64,000 nucleotides of DNA. Source: JANYGA01 sp031420415. GTDB lineage: Bacteria > Vulcanimicrobiota > Vulcanimicrobiia > Vulcanimicrobiales > Vulcanimicrobiaceae. Position numbers and translations under genes: made by a program. Positions 1-7,931 of the stretch are shown in pieces. The first letter of the stretch is position 1, and every line of letters begins with the position of its first letter. A model generated the notes under the pieces. It ran no database searches and was not told where the DNA came from. It worked only from the letters and a program-made list of their open reading frames with translations. The stretch spans positions 1 through 64,000 of the forward strand of contig JANOMT010000039.1 of the NCBI GenBank assembly GCA_031420415.1. The letters are read 5' to 3'.

Positions 1-189
1 GAGCTTGATCGTCGCGCCGCCGCCTGCGGCGATAACGTCGCGCGCAGGAGCGAGCGGAGCCGCGCCCGCGACGCGTGTTTCGGGAAGTATGAAACCGAGA
101 GACGCGGCTCCGGCGACGCCGAGAGCTCCCGTTCGGCGTAAGAATTCGGACCGCGATACGCCGTCGAGGTCGGGTCGTTGATCGCTCAT
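1..189 (-). CDS. Secreted protein with Tat-like signal peptide (N-terminal fragment)
   Basis: Only the first 63 codons lie in the window; the gene continues beyond base 1. It starts at an ATG whose A is base 189. The N-terminus is a short hydrophilic segment, then SRSEFLRRTGALG followed by a small hydrophobic stretch (VAGAASLGFIL). This resembles a twin-arginine export signal, although the arginine pair sits later than in the classic SRRxFLK. The residues after the likely cleavage zone are Ala/Gly-rich. The mature protein cannot be identified. The gene is divergent from the WYL regulator. Confidence 0.6.
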   Translation of the reverse strand, partial: MSDQRPDLDGVSRSEFLRRTGALGVAGAASLGFILPETRVAGAAPLAPARDVIAAGGGATIKL

Positions 190-275
190 GCAAGTCTTTC
201 TGCTGGGCAAAGTTAGTATTGTGAACGCCTTCTTGTTGTGGCTATTCGGGGACTGAAAGAAATTCCCGCGACGTC

Positions 276-1364
276 GTGTGTAAAGTGACGCACGCAAACC
301 GGAGATCGAGTGACTGGAGCCGTAAAAGTCCGCATGTATGTGAGAGTGATGCCGATGGCAATCGTCGCGGCGGGGCGAGTCTAGTCGCCGGCACGCCGAA
401 GATCGCGCTCTTACTCCGCCTTTTGGCCGCGATCGATGAGGGAAAGTACAGCCTCGAAGCATTGAAGGTGCGACTCGATGCGGAGCATCCGCCGAGTACG
501 CGATCGATGCGGCGCTACCTCGCTACGCTCGCGGAAGCGGGCTTTCCATGGCTCTACGATCGTGAGAGCGGCACCTACATCTTCGAACGTGGCTACTCCC
601 TGCGACGGCTCGAGCTCAGTGGGAACGAGCTTTTCGGGTTGCTCGCACTCAAGGGCATCGCGACGTCGCTCGGCGGGAATATCGGCGCTTCGATGGACGA
701 GGTCGCGGAAAAACTCACGCGGGTCGCGGGCGATAAAAGCGCGCGCGCGACCGCGAAACCATCCGTGCGCGTACAGATGGCCGATCCTCATCTCGATGGC
801 GAACGCAGTGCGTATTTCGATCTGCTCCAACGCGCGCAAGCGCAGCGGCAGAGCGTGCGTTTCGATTACGTCGATAAGGCGGGGAAACGCTCGGAGCGTC
901 ACGTCGATGTCTATGGGTTCGTGGTTTCGGGCGGCCGCGTCTATGCCGTCGCACACGATCGCGGGCGCGGGGCGCAACGCGTCTTCGCTCTCGACAACGT
1001 AGCGAGCGTGAAGATCGCGCCGCAGCGCTACTCGATCCCCGACGATTTCGATATCGAGAAATTTACGGGATCTTCGGTCAGCGGCATCATGAGTGCGGGC
1101 GAAATCACGCACGTGGTCGTCCGATTCTCGCCCGTCGTGACGCGCGCGGCGCGCGCCGATCGCGTCGTGCGCGAGCGGACGATCGTCGATCGTGCCGACG
1201 GATCGATCGAGATCGATTACGCCGTCGCCGATCCGATCGAATTCGTACGGTGGTGTATGAAATGGGGTGCGGAGGCCGAGATCCTCTCGCCGGCCGCCGT
1301 GCGCGCGATGGCGGCGGAGATCGCCCGCGCGATCGTCGCGCGGTACGCGGAGACGGGGGCCTAG
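276..1364 (+). CDS. WYL-domain transcriptional regulator (YafY/PafC type)
   Basis: This is a DNA-binding regulator of the DeoR-like HTH plus WYL family. After a poorly conserved N-terminus, residues about 40-105 form the winged helix (PKIALLLRLLAAID, then TRSMRRYLATLAEAGF). Residues about 180-270 form the WYL domain (RQSVRFDYVD, later GGRVYAVAHDRG), and a WCX-like C-terminal segment follows (IEFVRWCMKWGAEAEIL). WYL domains bind ligands or nucleic acids in this family; the ligand here is unknown. The frame opens at GTG 276, with another GTG at 285. No ATG lies between them and the HTH, so the first 35 residues are uncertain. It is divergent from the Tat-signal gene and could regulate either neighbour. 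Confidence 0.8.
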   Translation: MCKVTHANRRSSDWSRKSPHVCESDADGNRRGGASLVAGTPKIALLLRLLAAIDEGKYSLEALKVRLDAEHPPSTRSMRRYLATLAEAGFPWLYDRESGTYIFERGYSLRRLELSGNELFGLLALKGIATSLGGNIGASMDEVAEKLTRVAGDKSARATAKPSVRVQMADPHLDGERSAYFDLLQRAQAQRQSVRFDYVDKAGKRSERHVDVYGFVVSGGRVYAVAHDRGRGAQRVFALDNVASVKIAPQRYSIPDDFDIEKFTGSSVSGIMSAGEITHVVVRFSPVVTRAARADRVVRERTIVDRADGSIEIDYAVADPIEFVRWCMKWGAEAEILSPAAVRAMAAEIARAIVARYAETGA

Positions 1365-1395
1365 AGCAGGCGGCTACGAGGCGCGACAGGGGACC

Positions 1396-1935
1396 GTGGG
1401 AGAAGACTCCGGCGTGCGAATAAACGTGGTGTCTCAGATCGTCGTTGGCGTGCTCGCGCTCGCGATCGCAGCCGTGGCGCCGACCGATGTTCGCGCGGCG
1501 ACGCCGTCAGGACAGACGATCGACGGCATCAGGTGCGATCGAGCCGAGGGCGCGGTCTTCCATATTCACCAGCACGTTGCGATCAGCGTCCACGGCAAAT
1601 CCCTCGAGATCCCGAGCGATATCGGCCGACCGATCGTGACGCCGTGTCTCTATTGGATCCACACGCACGGACCGGGCGGACTCGTGCACGTGGAAGCGCC
1701 GAAATTCCGCACGTTCACGCTCGGTAATTTTTTCGACATCTGGGGCGAGCCGCTCGGGGCGACGAGCGTGTCGTCCGTGCGCGTGAAGCGCGGTGACCTC
1801 CACATCTTCGTCAACGGGAAAGCCTATCGGGGCGACCCGCGCAAGATCGAACTCTCGCAGCATACGGATATCGCGATCGAGGCGGGACCTCCGTACTCCA
1901 ATCCCGTTCCTTTTACGGATTGGCAAGGACAGTAA
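1396..1935 (+). CDS. Secreted His-rich protein of unknown function
   Basis: About 179 residues. An N-terminal signal peptide (VVSQIVVGVLALAIAAV, then DVRAA) is followed by a small domain rich in histidine: FHIHQHVAISVHGK, CLYWIHTHGPGGLVHVEAP and FTLGNFFDIWGEPL. I recognise this LHTHD/G...HIEAP...FTLGxFFDIWG pattern from uncharacterised exported or membrane-anchored proteins, chiefly of Actinobacteria. No biochemical role is known to me. The clustered His residues suggest metal binding (inference). The start could be GTG 1396, with a purine-rich stretch upstream, or GTG 1414. The open frame also extends back into the WYL gene, but that part is Arg-rich shadow. It converges on livF. Confidence 0.65.
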   Translation: MGEDSGVRINVVSQIVVGVLALAIAAVAPTDVRAATPSGQTIDGIRCDRAEGAVFHIHQHVAISVHGKSLEIPSDIGRPIVTPCLYWIHTHGPGGLVHVEAPKFRTFTLGNFFDIWGEPLGATSVSSVRVKRGDLHIFVNGKAYRGDPRKIELSQHTDIAIEAGPPYSNPVPFTDWQGQ

Positions 1936-1962
1936 GCTCGGCACGTTAAGGGCGCGGCACGT

Positions 1963-2691
1963 TCATCCGAGGCGACTGCGGTCGCCGTCGCCGAGGTACG
2001 CAGCGGCGATCTCGGGACGCCCGGCGAGATCGGCACCCGTCCCTTCGAGCGCGATCGTGCCGCGTTCCATCACGTAGGCGTAATCGGCGAGTGCGAGCGC
2101 TTTGCGCGCGTTCTGCTCCACGAGAAGGATCGAGGTGCCGCGCGCGCGTTCGCTTTCGACGATCGCGAAGATTTGTGCGACGAGTTTGGGTGCGAGACCC
2201 ATCGAGGGTTCGTCGAGCACGAGGAGCTTCGGCCGCACGACGAGCGCGCGCGCGATCGCGAGCATCTGCTGTTCGCCCCCGGAGAGCGAGCCGGCAGCGA
2301 CGCGGCGTCGCGTACCGAGAATCGGGAAGCGATCGTACAGTGCCGTAATTTCGGTCCGCGCATCGAGGTCGCGCCGGAGCGCCGCTGCAACGAGGAGGTT
2401 CTCTTCGACCGTCATTGCGGGCAACATCCGGCGACCTTCGGGAACGTGGGAGATTCCCGCGCGCACGATCGCGTGCGACGGCGCCCGCGTCACGTCGCGA
2501 CCGTCGAAGCGGATCGTGCCCGAGCGTATGTCGATGAGGCGCGAGATCGCGAGCAAGAGCGTCGTCTTCCCCGCACCGTTGGCACCTACGATCGCACAGA
2601 GTGCGTGCGGCTCCACGCGTAGCGTTATGCCGTGCAAGACCTCGATGCGGCCGTAACCCACACGAAGCTCCGTAATTTCGAGAAGACTCAC
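1963..2691 (-). CDS. livF: Branched-chain amino-acid ABC transporter ATP-binding protein LivF
   Basis: One of two cytoplasmic ATPases of a LIV/HAAT-type uptake system (242 aa, normal length). Walker A GANGAGKTT is at about residues 36-44, the signature LSGGEQQML near 135, and Walker B LLVLDEPSMGL follows. The short C-terminus and VPEGRRMLPAMTVEENL are typical of LivF rather than LivG. It is the last gene of a minus-strand livK-H-M-G-F operon, and its ATG overlaps the end of livG by 4 bases. The substrate could be branched-chain amino acids, another hydrophobic amino acid, or urea or amide compounds. Confidence 0.95.
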   Translation of the reverse strand: MSLLEITELRVGYGRIEVLHGITLRVEPHALCAIVGANGAGKTTLLLAISRLIDIRSGTIRFDGRDVTRAPSHAIVRAGISHVPEGRRMLPAMTVEENLLVAAALRRDLDARTEITALYDRFPILGTRRRVAAGSLSGGEQQMLAIARALVVRPKLLVLDEPSMGLAPKLVAQIFAIVESERARGTSILLVEQNARKALALADYAYVMERGTIALEGTGADLAGRPEIAAAYLGDGDRSRLG

Positions 2692-3401
2692 GTGCCGAGA
2701 TACGCTTCGATGACGGCGGGATCGCGCGCGATCTCTTGCGGCGAACCCGTGGCGATCACGCGACCGAAGTTGAGGACGACGACCGACGTGCAGATCGCAG
2801 CGACGAGTGACATATCGTGCTCGACGAGCAAGATGCCGACACCGCTTGCCGCAACGCTCGCGATCGTTTGGCCGAGCGCGATCGTCTCGGCGGGATTCAT
2901 GCCGGCTGCCGGTTCGTCGAGCAAGAGCGTCGCCGGTCGCGCGGCGAGAGCCCGCGCGACTTCGAGACGCCGCTGTTCGCCGTAGGGGAGCGCGCCTGCC
3001 CGCCGATGCAGATCGCGTTCGAGCGTTCCCGTTCGTTCCAAGAGCGTCACGATCTCGGTGTCGGAGAGGGTGCCGCGCCGCGCAAAGGCGCCCGCGCGCA
3101 CGTTGTCGGCCACGTCGAGTCGCGCGAAGAGGCGGACGTTTTGATACGTCCGCGCGATGCCCGCGCGCGCGACGCGATGCGCGGGTAACCGATCGAGTCG
3201 GCTCGGGCCGAGTGCGATCGTACCGCTCGACGGTCGCACCACGCCCGTGATTGCGTTGATGAGCGTCGTCTTACCCGCCCCGTTGGGACCGATGAGGCCG
3301 ACGATCGCACCCGGTTCCACACGCAGGCTCGCGCCCTCAAGCGCGATCACACCACCGTAGCGCACGGTGACGTTATCGGCAACGAGCGTTCGTGCGGTCA
3401 C
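2688..3401 (-). CDS. livG: Branched-chain amino-acid ABC transporter ATP-binding protein LivG
   Basis: Second ATPase of the transporter (237 aa). Walker A GPNGAGKTT is at about residues 37-45. GIARTYQNVRLFARLDVADN is the LivG-type Q-loop region. Signature PYGEQRRLEVARAL is followed by Walker B LLLDEPAAGMNPAET and H-loop LVEHDMSLV. The signature reads YGEQ where LSGGQ is usual, which is common in LivG. It overlaps livF at its end and livM at its start by 4 bases each, so translation is probably coupled. Confidence 0.95.
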   Translation of the reverse strand: MTARTLVADNVTVRYGGVIALEGASLRVEPGAIVGLIGPNGAGKTTLINAITGVVRPSSGTIALGPSRLDRLPAHRVARAGIARTYQNVRLFARLDVADNVRAGAFARRGTLSDTEIVTLLERTGTLERDLHRRAGALPYGEQRRLEVARALAARPATLLLDEPAAGMNPAETIALGQTIASVAASGVGILLVEHDMSLVAAICTSVVVLNFGRVIATGSPQEIARDPAVIEAYLGT

Positions 3402-4222
3402 GAACGACGCTGCCAGAGACCCGCGATGCCGTCGGGAGCGAAGAGCACGAAGCCCAAGAGAATCGCCCCGGTGGAAACTTCGCGATAATCGGCGAGAAAT
3501 CGCACGCTCTCGGGCAAGATCGTCATCAGCGTCGCACCGATCACGGCGCCGAGCGAACTCGTAACGCCGCCGATCACGCAGGCGACGAGAATCGCTTCCA
3601 TCCGTGCGAACCCGAAATCACTCGGCGTGATGAAGTAATTCGCATGCGCGTAGAGCACGCCCGCGCAACCCGCGAGCGCCGCCCCTGCGACGAACGCGCC
3701 GAAGCGAACCGCGTTCACGTCGATGCCGACGCCACGCGCCGCACGCTCATCTTCGCGGGTCGCTGCGATCGCGAGCGCGGCGCGCGAGCGCTCGAAGAGC
3801 ACGAAAAGCGCGCCCGTGACGGCGAGCGTGCCATAGATCCACGCCGTATTGGCATCGTTTGGAATATTCGCATAGCCCTCGGCGCCGCCGGTGGCTTTCG
3901 CATTGATCTCGACGATGCGCGCGATCTCGCCGAAACCGATCGTCGCGATCGCGAGAAAAACGCCGCGCAAACGTCCGAGCGGAAGCGCGAGAAGCGCCGC
4001 CGCAATCGCGGCGCACAGCGATCCGATCGCAAGCGAAACCGGGAGATTCCAATGCGCTTGCACGGCACCGATCGCGCCCACGTACGCGGCGATCCCCATG
4101 AACGCGGCTTGCGCGAGTGCGAGTTGACCGCTGCGCAAACCGATCGAGAGCGAGAGCGCGAGAAGCGCGTTGATGCCGATCTGATCGATGAGTTTCGAGT
4201 GTGCTGCGAACCAGCCGAGCAC
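3398..4222 (-). CDS. livM: Branched-chain amino-acid ABC transporter permease LivM
   Basis: Inner-membrane permease (274 aa) with about eight to nine hydrophobic segments. The family hallmark GYANIPN-like segment (EGYANIPNDANTAWIYG) and the loop FGEIARIVEINAKATGGAEG match LivM, where the G-rich cytoplasmic loop contacts the ATPases. It pairs with LivH to form the channel. It has a 4-base overlap with livG and a 2-base gap after livH. It is somewhat shorter than E. coli LivM, as is common for the short form of the family. Confidence 0.93.
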   Translation of the reverse strand: MLGWFAAHSKLIDQIGINALLALSLSIGLRSGQLALAQAAFMGIAAYVGAIGAVQAHWNLPVSLAIGSLCAAIAAALLALPLGRLRGVFLAIATIGFGEIARIVEINAKATGGAEGYANIPNDANTAWIYGTLAVTGALFVLFERSRAALAIAATREDERAARGVGIDVNAVRFGAFVAGAALAGCAGVLYAHANYFITPSDFGFARMEAILVACVIGGVTSSLGAVIGATLMTILPESVRFLADYREVSTGAILLGFVLFAPDGIAGLWQRRS

Positions 4223-4224
4223 CG

Positions 4225-5112
4225 CTATGCGGTGCGCAATGCGCGCTTGCCGAGCAAGCCACTCGGGCGCAAGACGAGGATCGCGAACATCACACCGAAT
4301 GCTACGGCATCGCGATAACTCGAGGAGACGTACGCAACCGAGAGCACCTCCACGGCGCCGAGCACGAAGGCACCGATCACCGCACCCGTGATGCTCCCCA
4401 TGCCACCGAGGATCACGATCGCGAGCCCTTTGAGTTCGATGCGCGAGCCCATCTCGAGGCTCACGCTATCGTATTGCAACCCGATGAGAATACCGGCGGC
4501 TCCGCCGAGTGCGGACGCGATGAAAAACGTTAGCGCGATCGTGCGTTCGAGATCGAGTCCGAGCAGCGCCGCGGCGACGCGATCTTCGGCGACGGCGCGA
4601 ATGGCACGCCCGAGCGAGGTCGCACGCATCACGAAGGCGAGTGCGCCCATGAGCGCGAGCGCGACGCCGAGGATCACGACGTCGAGCCCCGTAAACGCGA
4701 GCGAACCGAGATGCAGACGCCCCTCTCCGAGCGCGCCGAGCGTGCCGGGTGGAAAGCGATGTTCGCCCGGGCCGAAGATGCCGCGCGCGACGCCGCCGAT
4801 TGCGATCGCGACGCCGATCGACGAGATCAGCGGCACGAGCGTTCCCGCATTGCGCGCGCGTAGCGGCGCGAAGGCGATGCGATCGAGCGCGACGCCGAGC
4901 AGGCCTGCGAAGACGATCGCGATCGCGAAAGCGAGCGCGAGCGGCACGCCCGCACCTACGAGGGCGATCGCGGCGAACGCCGTCGCCATGAAGATTGCGG
5001 CGTGCGCGAGATTGAGGATATCGAGCACGCCGAAGACGAGGGTATAACCGATGGCGAAAAGCGCGTACACGGCGCCGAGGAAGATTCCGTTTGCGAGCTG
5101 TTGCGCGAGCAC
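4225..5112 (-). CDS. livH: Branched-chain amino-acid ABC transporter permease LivH
   Basis: Inner-membrane permease, 295 aa from the chosen GTG at 5112. The N-terminus VLAQQLANGIFLGAVYALFA and the following IGYTLVFGVLDILNLAHA are the classic LivH opening. MRATSLGRAIRAVAEDR and the LKGLAIVILGGMGSITGAVIGA segment near the C-terminus are diagnostic. An ATG at 5160 would add 16 unrelated residues and overlap the binding-protein gene by 44 bases, so GTG 5112, just after the livK stop, is preferred. Confidence 0.92.
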   Translation of the reverse strand: MLAQQLANGIFLGAVYALFAIGYTLVFGVLDILNLAHAAIFMATAFAAIALVGAGVPLALAFAIAIVFAGLLGVALDRIAFAPLRARNAGTLVPLISSIGVAIAIGGVARGIFGPGEHRFPPGTLGALGEGRLHLGSLAFTGLDVVILGVALALMGALAFVMRATSLGRAIRAVAEDRVAAALLGLDLERTIALTFFIASALGGAAGILIGLQYDSVSLEMGSRIELKGLAIVILGGMGSITGAVIGAFVLGAVEVLSVAYVSSSYRDAVAFGVMFAILVLRPSGLLGKRALRTA

Positions 5113-5116
5113 GGCG

Positions 5117-6265
5117 CTAGAAGTACGCGAATCCGTTCTTGGTGACGCGCACGATGGCACTGGCGGCTCTCACGTCGCGTGAGGCTTGAAAGTTGACGGG
5201 GCCGAGCACCGTTTGCACGACGCTAAGCTTCTTAAACGTCGCGCAGAACTGGTCGCTCGAAGTGGCACCGTTCTTGATCGCGGATGCGGCGATCTGTGCG
5301 GCTGCGTAGGCTTGTGCGGCGAACTGATCGGGACCGGTTCCGAATTTCTTTTTGTAGCGATCGACGAAGCCGCGATTACCCGTATAATTGTTGCCGAGGT
5401 AGTAGGCTGCGCCGATGACGACGCCCGTGCCCGCATCGCCCGCAAGTGAGATGAACTTCGGTGAGTTGAGGCCGTTGCCGCCGATGAGATGCGCCGTGAT
5501 GCCGGCTTGCTTCGCTTGCACGACGATCTTCACGGCCTCTTCGAGCAGCGATCCGACGACGACCATATCGGGCTTCTTGCCCGCGATGTTGGTGAGCTGT
5601 GCTTTGAAATCGACGTCGCCCGTGTGATAGGTCTCCGTATCGACGAGCGCGATGTGGTCGCGCTCGAGTGCTGTCTTGAAGATCTCAAAATCGGTCTTCG
5701 TAAATTGATTGTCGTCGCCGTAGATGATCGCCGCGGTTTTTGGGTGCCACGCGCGCGTCGCCTTGCCCATGGCTTCGGGGACGACTTGCTCTTCGGAGAG
5801 CGAATCGCGAAAGACGCAGGGGCCTTGGGCGGTGATGCCCTGCGCGGTGTTCGATGTTGCGAGCACCGTGAGATTGGCTTTCACGGCGATCGGATCGGCT
5901 TTCTTCGCTTCGGCGGAAAGCGTCGGACCGATCAGGAGCGCGGTTCCATCGGTCGTAAACTTTTGAATGAGATTGATGACTTGCGCGGGATCGCTCGCGG
6001 CGTCTTCGATATCGAAGGCGATCGTCGCGCCGCCCGCATCGATCCGTCCGGCTTTGAGATCGTCTGCCGCGAGGTCGTACGCATTTTTCTGCGACGTCCC
6101 GTACGCGCCGGCCGAACCCGTGACATCGGTGACGACGCCGATTTTGACGGTCTTTCCCGTCATGGGACCACCGGCCGCAAACGCCGCGAGCGGAGCGAGC
6201 GCGGCGAGGAGACCGATGGCGGTAAACGAGCGAAGTTGCATCGTGCGCGTTTTTGCCTCGCTCAC
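5117..6265 (-). CDS. livK: ABC transporter substrate-binding protein, LivK/LivJ family
   Basis: Periplasmic ligand-binding protein (382 aa) that feeds the LivHMGF transporter. The signal peptide is MQLRSFTAIGLLAALAPLAA, then FAAGG. The mature part starts KTVKIGVVTDVTGSAGAYG, the type I periplasmic-binding fold of HAAT transporters. GTG 6265 is preceded by AAGGA at good spacing; an internal ATG at 6241 is possible. It is first in the liv operon, as usual. The exact ligand cannot be read from sequence. Confidence 0.92.
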   Translation of the reverse strand: MSEAKTRTMQLRSFTAIGLLAALAPLAAFAAGGPMTGKTVKIGVVTDVTGSAGAYGTSQKNAYDLAADDLKAGRIDAGGATIAFDIEDAASDPAQVINLIQKFTTDGTALLIGPTLSAEAKKADPIAVKANLTVLATSNTAQGITAQGPCVFRDSLSEEQVVPEAMGKATRAWHPKTAAIIYGDDNQFTKTDFEIFKTALERDHIALVDTETYHTGDVDFKAQLTNIAGKKPDMVVVGSLLEEAVKIVVQAKQAGITAHLIGGNGLNSPKFISLAGDAGTGVVIGAAYYLGNNYTGNRGFVDRYKKKFGTGPDQFAAQAYAAAQIAASAIKNGATSSDQFCATFKKLSVVQTVLGPVNFQASRDVRAASAIVRVTKNGFAYF

Positions 6266-6280
6266 GAACGGTCCTTGCCC

Positions 6281-7078
6281 CTACGTCCCCAGATGCGGTC
6301 GAAGCGCACGCATAAATGTGGCGTGGCAGGCATCGGTTGTGGCGTTCGACGGCATCGGCGTATAGACGATGATGATGTAGCGGTGGCCACTCGGCAACGT
6401 GAGGATGCCGCCGTCGTGTGAGACCTCATCCGTGTCGCCGGTCTTGTGCGCGAAGTCGTCGCCCGGCCGCAGACCCCGCGAGAGCTTGTCATTCCAGATC
6501 TGGGCCGCGAGGGCGTCGTAGACGACGCTCGAACGGGCGCCGCGTATGCGATCGCGGGCGAGCGTTCGAAAGAGCGTTGCGGCGTCGCCCGCGGGATGGC
6601 GATTGCGGCCCGTTGCCTCCACGTCGTCGATAAGCGGTAGCGCACCCGAGAGTTTGCGATGAACGGCCGTATCGCGCAAGCCGAAGGACGCGCAGGCGGC
6701 GGTAATGGTCTCGCGGCCGAGGACGTCGATGAGGACGTTGGTCGCGACGTTGTCGCTCGCTGCGAGCATCGCGTGCACGTAGGCTCCGAGTTCGGCCGTA
6801 TAGCCGAGGACGAAGGGCGAGGGCGCATCGTTGACGGTGACGTTTGCGGCGGAGACCGTGGCATCGTCGGTCCAGGCGAAGGCGCGCGCCTCAACGAGCG
6901 CCGCGAGGACCATTGCGATCGGCAGCTTGATCATGCTCGCGGGATAGATCTCCGCAGCGGAGTCGAGATGGACGGCGGGTCCCGGATCGTCGAGCGGCTC
7001 GACGACGATCGCGGGCGCATCGAAGCCGGCCTCGGCTGCCAGATCGGCGAGGTCGCGGCTGGTAAGATTCAGCTGCAA
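6281..7078 (-). CDS. Class A beta-lactamase-like serine hydrolase
   Basis: The three hallmark motifs of class A beta-lactamases and related DD-peptidases are present: the nucleophile PASMIKLP (SxxK), AASDNVATN (SDN) and AHKTGDTDE (KTG). A usual Omega-loop ExxLN is not obvious (DDVEATGRNRHPAGD aligns there), so true beta-lactamase activity is uncertain. I see no signal peptide. The domain begins at LTSRDLADLAAEAG, so the TTG at 7078, inside the first palindrome, gives a domain-sized protein of 265 aa. The frame stays open to a TTG at 7183, but that extension would be encoded by the operators themselves. It is divergent from the tetR efflux operon and possibly under the same repressor. Confidence 0.72.
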   Translation of the reverse strand: MQLNLTSRDLADLAAEAGFDAPAIVVEPLDDPGPAVHLDSAAEIYPASMIKLPIAMVLAALVEARAFAWTDDATVSAANVTVNDAPSPFVLGYTAELGAYVHAMLAASDNVATNVLIDVLGRETITAACASFGLRDTAVHRKLSGALPLIDDVEATGRNRHPAGDAATLFRTLARDRIRGARSSVVYDALAAQIWNDKLSRGLRPGDDFAHKTGDTDEVSHDGGILTLPSGHRYIIIVYTPMPSNATTDACHATFMRALRPHLGT

Positions 7079-7090
7079 GTGGGTACTTGC
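7075..7090. promoter_or_regulatory. Palindrome 1, probable TetR operator
   Basis: GCAAGTGGGTACTTGC has 6-bp inverted arms (GCAAGT/ACTTGC) around GGGT. It lies between the beta-lactamase-like gene and tetR, 48 bp centre to centre from a second copy with the same arms. Two identical palindromes beside a divergently placed TetR gene suggest its autoregulatory operators (inference). Confidence 0.6.
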
Positions 7091-7122
7091 ATGACACTGG
7101 GGGGCATGATACTCTTTTGCAT

Positions 7123-7138
7123 GCAAGTGCTCACTTGC
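7123..7138. promoter_or_regulatory. Palindrome 2, probable TetR operator
   Basis: GCAAGTGCTCACTTGC is a perfect 7-bp inverted repeat with a 2-base centre. It shares the arm sequence of the palindrome at 7075-7090. It lies about 190 bp upstream of the tetR start. A promoter between the two sites could not be assigned convincingly. Confidence 0.62.
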
Positions 7139-7325
7139 TTTGTGAAGGTTTGAACGTGGTTGCTCTCCCAGACAATTTGCCAATCTTCTTTTCGCTCGGG
7201 AAGATCGATACGGCGCGCGCCCTCGACGATCTTCGTCATGGCACTCGGGCGGCCGTCAATGCGACGCCGATCTCGGTGGCGTTGAGGGCAATCGACGATA
7301 GGGTTTCGAGGCGGAACGGACGCGA

Positions 7326-7931
7326 ATGATCGTGGGCGACGTTGCGGCGCTCTCGGGCGTGGATCAAACGCGCGCGCGCATCCTTGCGGCGACGCGCGAG
7401 ATCTACTCGAGCCATGGGAGCCGGGGGACGACGACGCGCGAGGTCGCGGTTCGCGCGGGTGTGAACGAAGCGACGCTCTTCCGTCATTTCGGCACCAAAC
7501 AACAGCTGCTCTCGGAGATGTTGGATTTCTATAGCGGCGTCTCGGTGATCCCCGAGATGGTGGAACGCGTTCGCTCGTACGCGACGATTGAAGATCAGCT
7601 CCAGGAACTCGCACTCGGTTGTATCGAGTCGATGAAGCGCAAAGAAGATCTCATGCGCATCACGATGGCCGAGGAGATCACCAATCCCGAGGCGCTGACG
7701 TGTGCGTGGCAAGCGCCGACGGCGGCCCGCGCGGCACTCAAAGAATTCTTCGAAGAAAAAGTCGCTTCGGGTACGCTGCGCGGCGATGGCGACCTTTTAG
7801 CGCGGGTCTTCATGTCGCTCTTTTTCGCGCTCGTGATGGCGCGCAAAATCTGGGGCGACATCGACGGCACGCACGAGACGGTCGCGGAGAACATCGTGAA
7901 AATATTTCTCAACGGAGCACGAGGACGATAA
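7326..7931 (+). CDS. TetR/AcrR family transcriptional repressor
   Basis: Homodimeric ligand-responsive repressor (201 aa). The N-terminal HTH is typical: ARILAATREIYSSHG, then TTTREVAVRAGVNEATLFRHF and GTKQQLLSEML (about residues 17-65). The remaining all-helical part would bind the inducer. The stop codon overlaps the ATG of the membrane-fusion gene (TAATG), so it is the first gene of the efflux operon. The two matching palindromes upstream are the obvious candidate binding sites. Confidence 0.92.
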   Translation: MIVGDVAALSGVDQTRARILAATREIYSSHGSRGTTTREVAVRAGVNEATLFRHFGTKQQLLSEMLDFYSGVSVIPEMVERVRSYATIEDQLQELALGCIESMKRKEDLMRITMAEEITNPEALTCAWQAPTAARAALKEFFEEKVASGTLRGDGDLLARVFMSLFFALVMARKIWGDIDGTHETVAENIVKIFLNGARGR

